Assembly (NCBI GenBank): GCA_013297885.1 | Contig: JAAFIR010000011.1 | Span: forward strand, 62,001-126,000 | DNA length: 64,000 nucleotides | Origin: Leptospirales bacterium | GTDB lineage: Bacteria > Spirochaetota > Leptospiria > Leptospirales > Leptospiraceae | Reading direction: 5' to 3' | Part shown: in pieces, positions 55,799 to 64,000 of the stretch | How the letters are laid out: every line of letters begins with the position of its first letter | Position numbering within the stretch: position 1 is the first letter of the stretch | Program-made: the position numbers and the translations under genes | Notes under the pieces: generated by a model | Database searches by the model: none | The model's input: only the letters and a program-made list of their open reading frames with translations | What the model was told of the DNA's origin: nothing

Positions 55799-56983
55799 AT
55801 GAACAAAATTTTAATATTATTCATTCAAGTTTTATTATTTCAAAATTGTTTTGAAGAAGATAAGAGTGATGATCTTTTTAATACTATATCGGGACTTAAT
55901 CCTCTATTACAGTCTTCTAACAATAGAACTCCAACTTGTGATGCAAAAGTGAATCCAAATCTAGAACCTGCGACATGTGAAGGTGCAGAAATTTTACCAA
56001 AAAATACTTGCAAAAATTCAAAACTTAAAGGAGGAAATATTCAGTTTTATAGATATTTTGCTTCTGAAGCAGATACTTTACGAATGACAACTGGAAATAA
56101 TTTCCCAACTAATTTTGTAAACTGTGTCGTTGGTTTTAAAGAAAATAAAATTGTTAGCACAAACGGAATTACAAATGATTTAGAAACAAATCAAAGTAGA
56201 AGTTTTTGTCAATCATCAACAAACTTGAATATGACATCTGGAGCCTTTCGATGTATAGGCGTATATAGTATTTGTGATTCAACTTATGATTTAAAATTAT
56301 TCAGTAATCCAACTGCATTAGGAAATGTAACTCCTATTTCTGGCTTAAATAATTTAATTTTACCAACATGGAGTAAAATTCAAAGTACCTATGTTTATAT
56401 TTCTGGAATTCAATTGCCAATCATTGGAAATGATACTTATTGGACTGTACCTGTGGGTTTTAATTTTACTTTTTTTGGTCAAAGTTATAATACAATTTTT
56501 GTTTCATCAAATGGATTAATTAGTTTTGTTTCTATTGAACCAGCAGATCCAAACTCTGAAAATTTATTCAAAAATTCTGGTGATACTTCTAGTACAGGAC
56601 TCGCACCTTGGTGGACAGATTTAGCAATGGATTGTAATTCTAATATTGAATACACAACAACAGGAAGTGATAACCAAAAAGTCTTAACAATCCAATGGAG
56701 AGATATGATTTATCAAAATTATGATAACGATTCAGTTGGAATAAGTCTTAAAAGATATAATTTTCAAGTAAAACTTTATCAAAATACAAATCTAGTTGAA
56801 TTCATTTATGGTCCTTGGTTTGGACAAAAAAATTCTGCTTCATTAGCTTCAATTGGAATTAAAAATAAAAATGGAAATAATTTTGTTTTTCAAAACGGAG
56901 TTAATGGTTCTAATACTGATACAACTAGAATTAAAAATCTAAACTTTCCCGATTCTGGAACTATTTTTAGATTTTCTCCATAA
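55799..56983 (+). CDS. Nidogen-like lipoprotein, copy 2
   Basis: Paralogue of the preceding gene with the same plan: lipoprotein signal (MNKILILFIQVLLFQNC), Cys pairs (CQSSTNLNM, FRCIGVYSIC) and nidogen-type domain (VGFNFTFFGQSYNTIFVSSNG, GLAPWWTDLAMDC, FQVKLYQNTNLVEFIYG). I prefer the ATG at 55799, placed after GAGGTG, over that at 55787 (ATGA overlap), which adds MRWY before the signal peptide. It arose by tandem duplication but has diverged strongly outside the motifs. The MBOAT gene starts 3 nt after its stop. Confidence 0.8.
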   Translation: MNKILILFIQVLLFQNCFEEDKSDDLFNTISGLNPLLQSSNNRTPTCDAKVNPNLEPATCEGAEILPKNTCKNSKLKGGNIQFYRYFASEADTLRMTTGNNFPTNFVNCVVGFKENKIVSTNGITNDLETNQSRSFCQSSTNLNMTSGAFRCIGVYSICDSTYDLKLFSNPTALGNVTPISGLNNLILPTWSKIQSTYVYISGIQLPIIGNDTYWTVPVGFNFTFFGQSYNTIFVSSNGLISFVSIEPADPNSENLFKNSGDTSSTGLAPWWTDLAMDCNSNIEYTTTGSDNQKVLTIQWRDMIYQNYDNDSVGISLKRYNFQVKLYQNTNLVEFIYGPWFGQKNSASLASIGIKNKNGNNFVFQNGVNGSNTDTTRIKNLNFPDSGTIFRFSP

Positions 56984-56986
56984 CCC

Positions 56987-58414
56987 ATGCATTTTGTTAG
57001 TTTAGAATTTTTTTGTTTTGTAATAATTATTTATACAATTTATTGGAGTATCAATTCAAAATATAAATTAGATTTTTTATTAGTCTCATCAATTTTATTT
57101 TATGGTACTTGGAATATTTATTATACATTTCATTTTTTATTTTTGATAATTATCAATTATTATCTAATGGAATTTTATAAAAAAACTAAAAAAGATATTT
57201 TTTTTAATCTTAGCTTTTTTATCAATATAGGAAATTTAGCTTATTATAAATATTTTTATTTTTTATCAGAAAATATTACTCAAATTTTAAATCAAAATTT
57301 ATTTTTTGAAAATTCTATAAATTTATTTGGACCTGAAATTGTTTTACCTCTAGGGATAAGTTTTTATACATTTCAAATTATGGGTTATAATTTTGATATT
57401 AAAAGAAAAACTTACTCAATGAACCATTCTCTAAAAGAAGTAATTTTATTTATAAGTTTTTTTCCTCAGCTAATTGCAGGACCCATTCTTCGTGCATCAG
57501 AGTTATTTCCTTCCATTCAAAATTTAAAAAATTTAAAACTAGATGATTTGAAAATCGAAAAATTAAAATTTGGAACTTGGTACATTTTAATTGGTGTGTT
57601 TAAAAAAATTTTTATTTCAGATAAACTAGTTTTATTTATTCAAAATTTTAAACTAGTTTGGGCAAATGAAGTTCAATTTTTAGAAATTTGGATAATTTGT
57701 ATTGCTTTTATTTGTTTTTTGTATAATGATTTTTCAGCTTATTCAGATATAGCTCGTGGAATTGGATTTTATTTAGGTTTTGAAATTCCAGTTAATTTTA
57801 AAGCACCCTTTTTTATGCACTCTTTTACAGATCTTTTTAAAAGATGGCATTTGAGTTTTTCCAATTGGATTCGAGATTATATTTTTATTTCACTTGGGGG
57901 AAGCAGAACTAGTGAATGGAAAATTTATAGAAATTTACTAATCACTTTTAGTCTTGGTGGATTATGGCATGGAGCTTCCAATTCATTTTTGATGTGGGGA
58001 TTTTGTATGGGGATGTTTCTAAGTATTGAAGTATTTTTATCTAAAAGAGGAATTTCAGATTTACCAAAAAATTTATTTTTAAGAATATTTAGAATTTTTA
58101 TTGTTTGGGTTTTGTATTTATCTTCAGGAATATTTTTCTTTGCAAAAGATTTTACTTGGGGAGTTCAGATGATAAAGAAAATGTTTGATTTTGAAATTTA
58201 TCCTTTCGGATATTTAAAGTTAAACGATATTTATATAATTCTATATGCAGTATTTTTTACTTATTTTTTTCAATGGTTAGAGTTAAACGAAATGAATTTT
58301 TATAAAATTAGAAAAAAAGAAAATTTTGTTTTACCAGTTTTAATTTTATTTTTATATATTTTGATTACTCAGATTGAAAATACTAAAAAAGATTTTTTTT
58401 ATTTTCAGTTTTAA
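56987..58414 (+). CDS. MBOAT-family O-acyltransferase (AlgI/DltB-like)
   Basis: A 475-aa polytopic protein, about ten to twelve transmembrane helices. MBOAT signatures are LPLGISFYTFQIMGY, FFPQLIAGPILRASELFP, FKRWHLSFSNWIRDYIFI and LGGLWHGASNSFLMWG with the catalytic His. Such proteins transfer acyl groups across the membrane to an extracytoplasmic acceptor (alginate, teichoic acid, LPS sugars), usually with an SGNH partner; the DUF1574-like gene at 53388-54434 is a candidate. Its 3' end overlaps the convergent desaturase gene by 32 nt. Confidence 0.93.
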   Translation: MHFVSLEFFCFVIIIYTIYWSINSKYKLDFLLVSSILFYGTWNIYYTFHFLFLIIINYYLMEFYKKTKKDIFFNLSFFINIGNLAYYKYFYFLSENITQILNQNLFFENSINLFGPEIVLPLGISFYTFQIMGYNFDIKRKTYSMNHSLKEVILFISFFPQLIAGPILRASELFPSIQNLKNLKLDDLKIEKLKFGTWYILIGVFKKIFISDKLVLFIQNFKLVWANEVQFLEIWIICIAFICFLYNDFSAYSDIARGIGFYLGFEIPVNFKAPFFMHSFTDLFKRWHLSFSNWIRDYIFISLGGSRTSEWKIYRNLLITFSLGGLWHGASNSFLMWGFCMGMFLSIEVFLSKRGISDLPKNLFLRIFRIFIVWVLYLSSGIFFFAKDFTWGVQMIKKMFDFEIYPFGYLKLNDIYIILYAVFFTYFFQWLELNEMNFYKIRKKENFVLPVLILFLYILITQIENTKKDFFYFQF

Positions 58415-59408
58415 AATTCACCCAATAGTTTTTTTCAGTGTCAATTAATTTACATTTTGAAGTTGTATAAAAATAATCTTTCCAAAAATTTTTGGATTCA
58501 TAAATTCCAACTACAAAATATTTTTTTATTTCTGAATAAGCTTTAGGCAAATGATAAAACGGGATCTTAGTATGAACATGATGAGGAATATGGATTAAAA
58601 TATTATGAAGAAAAAAATTCACCCAATTTGGAACCTGATAAACTGTAGTTCCAAAAACTTGTCCAAAAATAGGAGTCCAAGAATCTTCTTTTTTCCAAAT
58701 AATTTTTTCGTTTATATGGTGCATATATACAATAATTCCAATTGTATAATTCCAAATTAAAAATGGGAAAAATAGTAGTTTAAAAAAATACCATATAAAT
58801 TTATAAAACTCAAAATGAACCAAATAGAATAAAAGTAAACTTACAAAAATTGCAAAAATTATATTTAGAAAAATATCAAATTTTGCTTTTTTATTTGGTG
58901 CTGGATTTAGTATCAAACCTTGAAGCCACATTTTATTCAAATAATAAATCCCTGTTCCATACCAAGACCAATAAATTTTATGAAAAAATTTATCCATTTT
59001 ATTCATTTTATTATATCGATCTAGAGTTCTTGGATGCCAAGCTAAATCAAATTTTAGTTTTGAAGTATTTCCATGGTGAATTTGGTTATGACCAAAAACC
59101 CATTGGTGATATGGATGAAGAGTTGGTAAAAAACAAATTTGACCCAAGATATAAGAAATTTTTTTATTTCTAAATAAAGCTCCATGTGCTAGGTCGTGAC
59201 CTAGTTGAAAAAGAGCAAGAATGCTTAGAGCATGAAAAAACCAAAGTGGAATTAAAAAATAAATTTCATTTGTTCTATAAATCAAATAAGAAAAAAAACT
59301 AAATAAAAATAAATCTCTAAAGATATAATAAAAATTTTTTATATAAGAAATTTGAAATACTTCTCTGGGAAGTTTTTTTCTAAGTTCAGTTAGATTTTTG
59401 ATTTCCAA
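58383..59408 (-). CDS. Membrane fatty-acid desaturase
   Basis: A 341-aa di-iron desaturase with the three His boxes HDLAHG, HNQIHH and HIPHHVH, and about four membrane helices in two pairs. The spacing matches acyl-lipid desaturases (delta-12/omega-3 type). It introduces a double bond in membrane acyl chains, using ferredoxin or cytochrome. The start is a TTG at 59408 inside the 3' end of the crotonyl-CoA reductase gene (23-nt overlap); no ATG is available before the first His box. Translation coupling with the upstream gene is likely. Confidence 0.9.
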   Translation of the reverse strand: MEIKNLTELRKKLPREVFQISYIKNFYYIFRDLFLFSFFSYLIYRTNEIYFLIPLWFFHALSILALFQLGHDLAHGALFRNKKISYILGQICFLPTLHPYHQWVFGHNQIHHGNTSKLKFDLAWHPRTLDRYNKMNKMDKFFHKIYWSWYGTGIYYLNKMWLQGLILNPAPNKKAKFDIFLNIIFAIFVSLLLFYLVHFEFYKFIWYFFKLLFFPFLIWNYTIGIIVYMHHINEKIIWKKEDSWTPIFGQVFGTTVYQVPNWVNFFLHNILIHIPHHVHTKIPFYHLPKAYSEIKKYFVVGIYESKNFWKDYFYTTSKCKLIDTEKNYWVNFKTENKKNLF

Positions 59409-60594
59409 TTCTAATTACCATATTCCCGGGTTTGTGTTGGTTTTTGTACATGATTGAATGAGCAAGTCCTGTTTCTTCAAAATTAAAAATTTCAGAAATC
59501 ACAGGTCTAATTTTTTTTTGATCCATTAAAGAATTAAATTCCATACATTGTTCTAAATTTGCATAATGAGAGCCTTGGATTCTTTTTTGAAACATCCAAA
59601 GATGCCTCAAATCAAAACTTCCAAGATAGCCTGAGGTTGCTCCACATGTTACAACTAGTCCACCTTTTTTACAAATTTGAAGAGAAGTGGGAAGAGTCAT
59701 TTCTCCAGGATGCTCCAAAACAATTGAAGGAAAAATTCCATTTGCAATTTCCAAAAATTTTTTTTCAAATTTTCTATATTCAGCTCTTCTATTTTTTTCG
59801 TTTATGTTTGCTTGATTTAAACTTCCCCAATGAGAAAAATCATCTCGAATGATTCCAGCTTTTGCACCAAGACTCAAACAAAATTCTAATTTCTCTTTCG
59901 AGTTTACAACAACAATTGGAACACCACCAAGAAGATTTACAACTTGAATTGCATATACTCCTAGTCCACCAGATCCACCCCAAATCAAAACGACTTCTTT
60001 TTCTTTTAAATGATTTGGTTTCCAATTTGTGAGCATTCTAAAAACAGTTGCACCAGATAACATATAAACTGAAGATTCTTCCCAACTCAAATTTTTTGAT
60101 TTTTTTAAACATTGGTGAGATTTTACTTTTGTATATTCTGCAAATGAACCAAAATTTGTTTCATAACCCCAAGCCTGACATGTATCAGAAAGAATTGGAT
60201 CACCACCATTAAGAACCCAAGGATCAGATTCAGACCAAAATCCAGCATGGATCACAACTTCATCACCTAACATTACATTATCCGCAAGTTTTCCTTTTTT
60301 GACAACAATCCCCGAAGCATCTGAACCACCAATATGAAAATTATCACTACTTCCTTTTTGTTTTCTGTATGCAATTACATCAATTGGTTTACCAAGTGCA
60401 GCCCAAACATTATTATAATTTAAACCAGCACAAATAACTTTTACTAAAACTTCATCTTCTTCAATTTCAGGAACATTTATTTCTTCCATTTGAAATGCTT
60501 TAATTGGATCACCAAGACGATTCTGTCTAATTACTTGTGCTAACATTTTTTTTGGAACTTCAAAATTTGATTGCTTGCTCTCTTGATTTAACAT
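59386..60594 (-). CDS. ccr: Crotonyl-CoA carboxylase/reductase
   Basis: A 402-aa medium-chain dehydrogenase fold. Distinctive stretches for this family are VKVICAGLNYNNVWAALGKP, FHIGGSDASGIV, GDPILSDTCQAWGYETNFGS, FAEYTKVKSHQCL, LIWGGSGGLGVYAIQ and KRIQGSHYANLEQC. The enzyme reduces crotonyl-CoA with NADPH, with CO2 to ethylmalonyl-CoA, in the ethylmalonyl-CoA pathway or to supply unusual extender units; without CO2 it gives butyryl-CoA. No other ethylmalonyl pathway genes are visible. Its coupling to a desaturase and closeness to a KAS III operon point to lipid or polyketide-like synthesis. Confidence 0.9.
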   Translation of the reverse strand: MLNQESKQSNFEVPKKMLAQVIRQNRLGDPIKAFQMEEINVPEIEEDEVLVKVICAGLNYNNVWAALGKPIDVIAYRKQKGSSDNFHIGGSDASGIVVKKGKLADNVMLGDEVVIHAGFWSESDPWVLNGGDPILSDTCQAWGYETNFGSFAEYTKVKSHQCLKKSKNLSWEESSVYMLSGATVFRMLTNWKPNHLKEKEVVLIWGGSGGLGVYAIQVVNLLGGVPIVVVNSKEKLEFCLSLGAKAGIIRDDFSHWGSLNQANINEKNRRAEYRKFEKKFLEIANGIFPSIVLEHPGEMTLPTSLQICKKGGLVVTCGATSGYLGSFDLRHLWMFQKRIQGSHYANLEQCMEFNSLMDQKKIRPVISEIFNFEETGLAHSIMYKNQHKPGNMVIRIGNQKSN

Positions 60595-60697
60595 CTAGAA
60601 TAAATATTATTTCTTTAATTAAATTAAGCAACTCATTTCGGATATTTCAAGAGGAGAGTTTTTATGATTCAATTTATAAAATCTTCGAGGATTATTT

Positions 60698-60821
60698 GGG
60701 CGAATTTTTTTGTTGTAGAGACGTTGCATGCAACGCCTCTACAACAAAAAAACCGTGCTTTCAACTCCCGTTAATAAATTTTATAAAAAAATTTATTAAC
60801 GCCGTTTCAATCACTTTCGCA
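60698..60821 (+). repeat. Dispersed two-hairpin element (family A), best-formed copy
   Basis: GGGCGAATTTTTTT, hairpin GTTGTAGAGACGTTGCATG/CAACGCCTCTACAAC, AAAAAAACCGTGCTTTCAAC, TCCC, hairpin GTTAATAAATTTT/AAATTTATTAAC, GCCGTTTCAATCACTTTCGCA. The ends GCGAA and TTCGC are complementary, so the RNA could close into a three-way junction. It fills the 60595-60868 spacer. Confidence 0.88.
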
Positions 60822-60868
60822 CTCCACCAAACTTTAATTGTATTATTCTATATTATAAAATAAAAATT

Positions 60869-61696
60869 CTATTTCGTTTCTTCAAAATGATCTTTTACAA
60901 ATTGATTTTTTCCACCTTTGTATTCTATAATATAGTTAAAGTAGCAGGATAATCGATAAAATGTTCTATATCCACCTTTAAATTTATCAGAATATTCTCC
61001 ACTTGAATAAATTTTTGAACTCATTAAATATTTTTCGAAGTTCAATTTTTTATTTTTTTCTTTTTTTAAAATAAATTCTGAAGGTTTGAAATAATTATTC
61101 ATTCTTAATTCAAGAGTTGTTTCTTTTACCAAAATTGAAAAAATAGTATCATCCAATTGTTTTGATTTTAAAAGACAAGCTTTGTCTAAAATTTCTTTTG
61201 AAGTATTTTCATTCAGCTTAATTTCTTCATTTAAGGGATTTAATTCAGATGAAATATCTCCATAATAAATATAAAAATCTTCTTCATTGCCACAAATTTT
61301 TGATTCAGTTTTGATCCATTGATTACTCAAATAGGAATAAGTAGAAGCTCTAGGATCAGCTTTATCATTCCTTCTATGAAAGTTTAAAAGTATATGTGAA
61401 ACAGCTCCATAAATAAAAGAAAGACCCATATACAACCCGTTTGGATAAGTTGCATAAACGCCAAATAATCCTAAGAAAAAATCACCACCATTTGAAAATT
61501 TATCCCCTAATTTATTTCTATATTCTTCCTCGATAAATTTACTATTTTTAATTTCTTTAATTGTACAATTTTCTTTTCTAAAAATTTTTTCTTTAACATA
61601 ATCAATTTTACCACCAATAAAAGAGCCTGTCAAAGCTACACATTTTGATAAACTGAATACCCATAGCAATATCAATAAAGTTTTAAATTTAAACAC
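60869..61696 (-). CDS. Tandem-family lipoprotein, copy 3
   Basis: A 275-aa lipoprotein (FKTLLILLWVFSLSKC, Cys19). Shared family marks are GGKIDYVKEKIFRKENC, FFLGLFGVYATYPNG, a hydrophobic segment after it (LYMGLSFIYGAVSHILL), ELNPLNEEIKLNENTSKEIL and a C-terminal CYFNYIIEYKGGKNQF. One transmembrane or membrane-inserted helix is likely in the middle. The GTG start follows AGGATT in a linker identical to that before copy 2. The family is unknown to me. Confidence 0.75.
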   Translation of the reverse strand: MFKFKTLLILLWVFSLSKCVALTGSFIGGKIDYVKEKIFRKENCTIKEIKNSKFIEEEYRNKLGDKFSNGGDFFLGLFGVYATYPNGLYMGLSFIYGAVSHILLNFHRRNDKADPRASTYSYLSNQWIKTESKICGNEEDFYIYYGDISSELNPLNEEIKLNENTSKEILDKACLLKSKQLDDTIFSILVKETTLELRMNNYFKPSEFILKKEKNKKLNFEKYLMSSKIYSSGEYSDKFKGGYRTFYRLSCYFNYIIEYKGGKNQFVKDHFEETK

Positions 61697-61700
61697 AATC

Positions 61701-62540
61701 CTATTTCACTTCTTCAAAATTGTCCCAAAAAAATTGGATAGAGCCATATTTGTATTCAACAATGTATTCTAGTTCGCAACTTAAATGATTCACAGATTTA
61801 TTTTCAAAATTATATTTGGAATTTTTTTGTAATTTAGACTGAACATTAAATTCTGAATTCAAAACATATTTTTTAAAATTAAGTTTAGTATTAGGATTTT
61901 TTTTCTTTTTGTATTTTTTATAATACCATTCTTTTTCATAAAATTTTTCGTAAGAATATTCTTTTTTTACACTTTCTTCTACTTTTGAAAAAAGTTTTTC
62001 ATCAAACTCTTTCGTTTTATCTATACAAAATTGATTTAAAATTTCCTTGGAAGTATTTTTGCTTAGTTGAGTATTTTCTTGAATTGAAGGATTTAATTCT
62101 ATTTTAAAATATTCGTAATGAATATAAAAATTTTTAACATTTTCACAAACTTCATTTTGAGATGAATGAAGCCATTCTGGACTTGTTCTAAATTCGATTT
62201 CTTTTTTATCACCAAACCTTTCACCATGTAAAACTAAACCTGATAATGTAGCATAAAAAAAAGAAAATACCATATAAAGCCCATTTGGATAAGTTGCATA
62301 AATTCCATACAATCCGAGAACCATATCTCCTTTTCCACCATATTCTTTAAATAAATTAGAATATTTAGTAGGACTATAATATAAATTATTTTTTATTTCT
62401 TCAAAATTGCAGTTTTTCTTTTTGAGAATTTTTTCTCTAGCGTAGTCAATTGGTTTACCAAAATAACTACCGACAGAACCAATACAATTTGATTTAGAGA
62501 ATAAAATTAACAATATCAATAAAGTTTTAAATTTAAACAC
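61701..62540 (-). CDS. Tandem-family lipoprotein, copy 2
   Basis: A 279-aa lipoprotein (FKTLLILLILFSKSNC, Cys19), same plan as its neighbours: GKPIDYAREKILKKKNC, MVLGLYGIYATYPNG, ELNPSIQENTQLSKNTSKEI and LSCELEYIVEYKYGSIQFF. Its nucleotides 61815-62058 are identical to 62659-62902 in copy 1, while the 5' halves differ clearly. It starts with GTG after an AGGATT linker, 4 nt after the upstream stop, so the three copies form one operon. Confidence 0.75.
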   Translation of the reverse strand: MFKFKTLLILLILFSKSNCIGSVGSYFGKPIDYAREKILKKKNCNFEEIKNNLYYSPTKYSNLFKEYGGKGDMVLGLYGIYATYPNGLYMVFSFFYATLSGLVLHGERFGDKKEIEFRTSPEWLHSSQNEVCENVKNFYIHYEYFKIELNPSIQENTQLSKNTSKEILNQFCIDKTKEFDEKLFSKVEESVKKEYSYEKFYEKEWYYKKYKKKKNPNTKLNFKKYVLNSEFNVQSKLQKNSKYNFENKSVNHLSCELEYIVEYKYGSIQFFWDNFEEVK

Positions 62541-62544
62541 AATC

Positions 62545-63375
62545 CTATTTCACTTCTTCAAAATTGTCCCAAAAAAATTGAATACTTCCACCTTTGTATT
62601 CAATAATATATTCTAGTTCGCAACTTAAATGATTAACAGATTGATTTTCAAAATTATTTTTGGAATTTTTTTGTAATTTAGACTGAACATTAAATTCTGA
62701 ATTCAAAACATATTTTTTAAAATTAAGTTTAGTATTAGGATTTTTTTTCTTTTTGTATTTTTTATAATACCATTCTTTTTCATAAAATTTTTCGTAAGAA
62801 TATTCTTTTTTTACACTTTCTTCTACTTTTGAAAAAAGTTTTTCATCAAACTCTTTCGTTTTATCTATACAAAATTGATTTAAAATTTCCTTGGAAGTAT
62901 TTGTGCTTAGTTGGTTATTTTCTTGAAGAGTTGGATTTAATTCTATTTCAACTAATTCATGATGAATAAAAAAATGATGAGAATTTTTACAAATTTTATT
63001 TTGTGATAGCCACCCATTTTCGTTTTTTTGAGATATAAAGTCAACTTGGTCTCCATGGTTAGTAACAACAGGTGCAATAATTCCATATAGAAATGATCCA
63101 AACATTAATAGCCCATTTGGATAGGTTGCATAGACTCCATACATTCCAAGAAAAAAATCTCCAAAACTACCAACTCTTTTTAAAGTATAAAAATATTTTT
63201 TAGATTCATAATTTAAACTATTTTTTATATCATCAAAACCACAAACTTCTTTTCTAAAAATTCTCTCTCTTGTTGAATCAACTTTATCACCAATGAAAGC
63301 ACTTGGAATGCCAATACAGTTTAAATTTAATACCAAGAGCAAGAAGGAAAAAAGTTTTGCTCTTGGAAGTTTCAT
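62545..63375 (-). CDS. Tandem-family lipoprotein, copy 1
   Basis: A 276-aa lipoprotein (FLLLVLNLNC, Cys20). Family marks are GDKVDSTRERIFRKEVC, FFLGMYGVYATYPNG, LFMFGSFLYGIIAPVV-like hydrophobic stretch, ELNPTLQENNQLSTNTSKEI and LSCELEYIIEYKGGSIQFF. It begins with ATG directly after the 63376-63720 gene stop, making a four-gene unit. The Lys/Tyr-rich block YYKKYKKKKNPNTKLNFKKY is shared exactly with copy 2. Function unknown. Confidence 0.75.
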   Translation of the reverse strand: MKLPRAKLFSFLLLVLNLNCIGIPSAFIGDKVDSTRERIFRKEVCGFDDIKNSLNYESKKYFYTLKRVGSFGDFFLGMYGVYATYPNGLLMFGSFLYGIIAPVVTNHGDQVDFISQKNENGWLSQNKICKNSHHFFIHHELVEIELNPTLQENNQLSTNTSKEILNQFCIDKTKEFDEKLFSKVEESVKKEYSYEKFYEKEWYYKKYKKKKNPNTKLNFKKYVLNSEFNVQSKLQKNSKNNFENQSVNHLSCELEYIIEYKGGSIQFFWDNFEEVK

Positions 63376-63720
63376 TTATTTATTACAAGAAAGTTTTGCT
63401 TCTTGGAATTTGTCTTTAGCTTGGTTGTTACATTCTTTTTTTTCGTCTTTCTTTTTATCTTTACAAACATCCATTGCAGTTTTTTTCTCTGCTTTAGCTT
63501 TTTCCATACATTCAGTTTTTACTTTTTTACATTCTAAATTTGCTGCTTTTAATTTTGCAACTGCTGGTTCAATACAAGCTTTTTTTTCATCACCTTTTTT
63601 ATCTGCACATGCTACTTTTTCAGTTTCAAAAACTTCTTTGTTTTTTTTGTTACACTCACTTGGATCTGCAAAATTAGCTAAGCTGTAAAAAGCAAAACCT
63701 AAAATAATTAATTTGTTCAT
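63376..63720 (-). CDS. Exported Cys/Lys-rich repeat protein
   Basis: From the ATG at 63720 (AAGGAG 6 nt upstream) it has 114 aa: signal peptide MNKLIILGFAFYSLANFA, then a helical array with Cys regularly spaced by charged residues (SECNKK, VACADKKGDEKKACIE, LECKKVKTECMEKAKAEKK, DVCKDKKKDEKKECNNQ, LSCNK). The spacing suggests helical hairpins cross-linked by disulfides in the periplasm. An upstream in-frame extension to 63765 lacks a ribosome site. It is the first gene of the tandem lipoprotein operon. No family is recognised. Confidence 0.75.
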   Translation of the reverse strand: MNKLIILGFAFYSLANFADPSECNKKNKEVFETEKVACADKKGDEKKACIEPAVAKLKAANLECKKVKTECMEKAKAEKKTAMDVCKDKKKDEKKECNNQAKDKFQEAKLSCNK

Positions 63721-63789
63721 AAATTCTCCTTTTATAGAACTTTTAGAATCATCGGTAAAATTCAATTTTAGTCAATAAATTTCTTATTT

Positions 63790-64000
63790 TTATTCAAATT
63801 CAAATAATAAAAACATAGAATCATCAGTAAAATCTTTGTTTTCAAAATGACTCATAACTAATTTTAAAATTTTTTTACGAAGTTCTGATAATTCCAAATC
63901 TCTGTTCTCGTTTAAAAATTTGAGTAAATCATTTGATTCCAAAAAAGTTTTTTTTGAGTTTGAATTTTCAATTAAACCATCAGTATATAAAAAAAATCTA
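63790..64000 (-). CDS. C-terminal end of a PP2C/SpoIIE-type protein phosphatase, cut by the window edge
   Basis: The last 70 codons of a gene running in from the right: RFFLYTDGLIENSNSKKTF, a helical stretch (DLLKFLNENRDLELSELRKK), then FTDDSMFLLFEFE and TAA. YTDG(L/I)xE and the final DD(S/I)(M/T)xL strand are the metal-binding end of SpoIIE/RsbU phosphatases, which act on anti-anti-sigma factors. N-terminal sensor domains are outside the window. Confidence 0.8.
   Translation of the reverse strand, partial: RFFLYTDGLIENSNSKKTFLESNDLLKFLNENRDLELSELRKKILKLVMSHFENKDFTDDSMFLLFEFE

Overview
The window is strongly AT-rich chromosomal DNA from a Gram-negative bacterium, most likely a spirochaete of the Leptospira group. 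This assignment is inferred from gene content: many lipoproteins with short, loose lipoboxes, a DUF1565 beta-helix lipoprotein, a DUF1574-type SGNH protein and an MBOAT acyltransferase in one lipid region, a COG3014/LpoB-like lipoprotein pair, class III cyclases, lpxC (lipid A) and the ftsQ-ftsA-ftsZ order. No rRNA is present to confirm it. The genetic code is standard; TAA, TAG and TGA all end intact genes.

Layout. 0-0.7 kb: 3' part of a caspase-like peptidase gene and a tRNA-Arg. 1-4.2 kb: ftsQ-ftsA-ftsZ. 4.6-9 kb: a 1047-aa beta-helix lipoprotein and an adenylate cyclase. 9.3-10.5 kb: a three-gene unit around a photoactive yellow protein (PYP). 10.5-14.1 kb: a thioredoxin-TPR protein, hisE, a ferredoxin/adenylate cyclase/haem peroxidase fusion and an HExxH protein. 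14.4-16.3 kb: a decayed lipoprotein gene. 16.5-18.8 kb: CIRCE-controlled groES-groEL with a terminator. 18.9-31.2 kb: an accessory region with a STAND NTPase-nuclease, HEPN and HsdR relics, DUF4258/DUF2283 and antitoxin-like genes, and a tightly coupled four-gene operon (J-domain coiled-coil protein, vWA protein, TPR histidine kinase, receiver protein). 31.3-46.9 kb: mostly envelope proteins and lipoproteins, a sensor kinase/NarL regulator pair and lpxC. 47.3-48.9 kb: pckA. 49-60.6 kb: lipid metabolism (two KAS III-like enzymes, SDR, acyl-CoA ligase, SGNH protein, MBOAT, desaturase, crotonyl-CoA reductase) with two nidogen-like lipoproteins inserted. 60.9-64 kb: three tandem paralogous lipoproteins, a Cys/Lys-rich exported protein and the tail of a PP2C/SpoIIE phosphatase.

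Across the window, about ten intergenic spacers carry a dispersed element of 80-170 bp. Its core is conserved (GGGCGAAT / ACCGTGCTTT / GTTTCAATCACTTTCGCA) but its two hairpins differ in sequence from copy to copy. Several monocistronic genes have TTGAC(A/T) 34-36 nt before the start codon and no Shine-Dalgarno sequence, which suggests leaderless transcripts. The most unusual genes are the three-domain fusion at 11884-13485, the PYP unit at 9296-10523 and the J-domain/vWA/kinase/receiver operon at 25010-30555.
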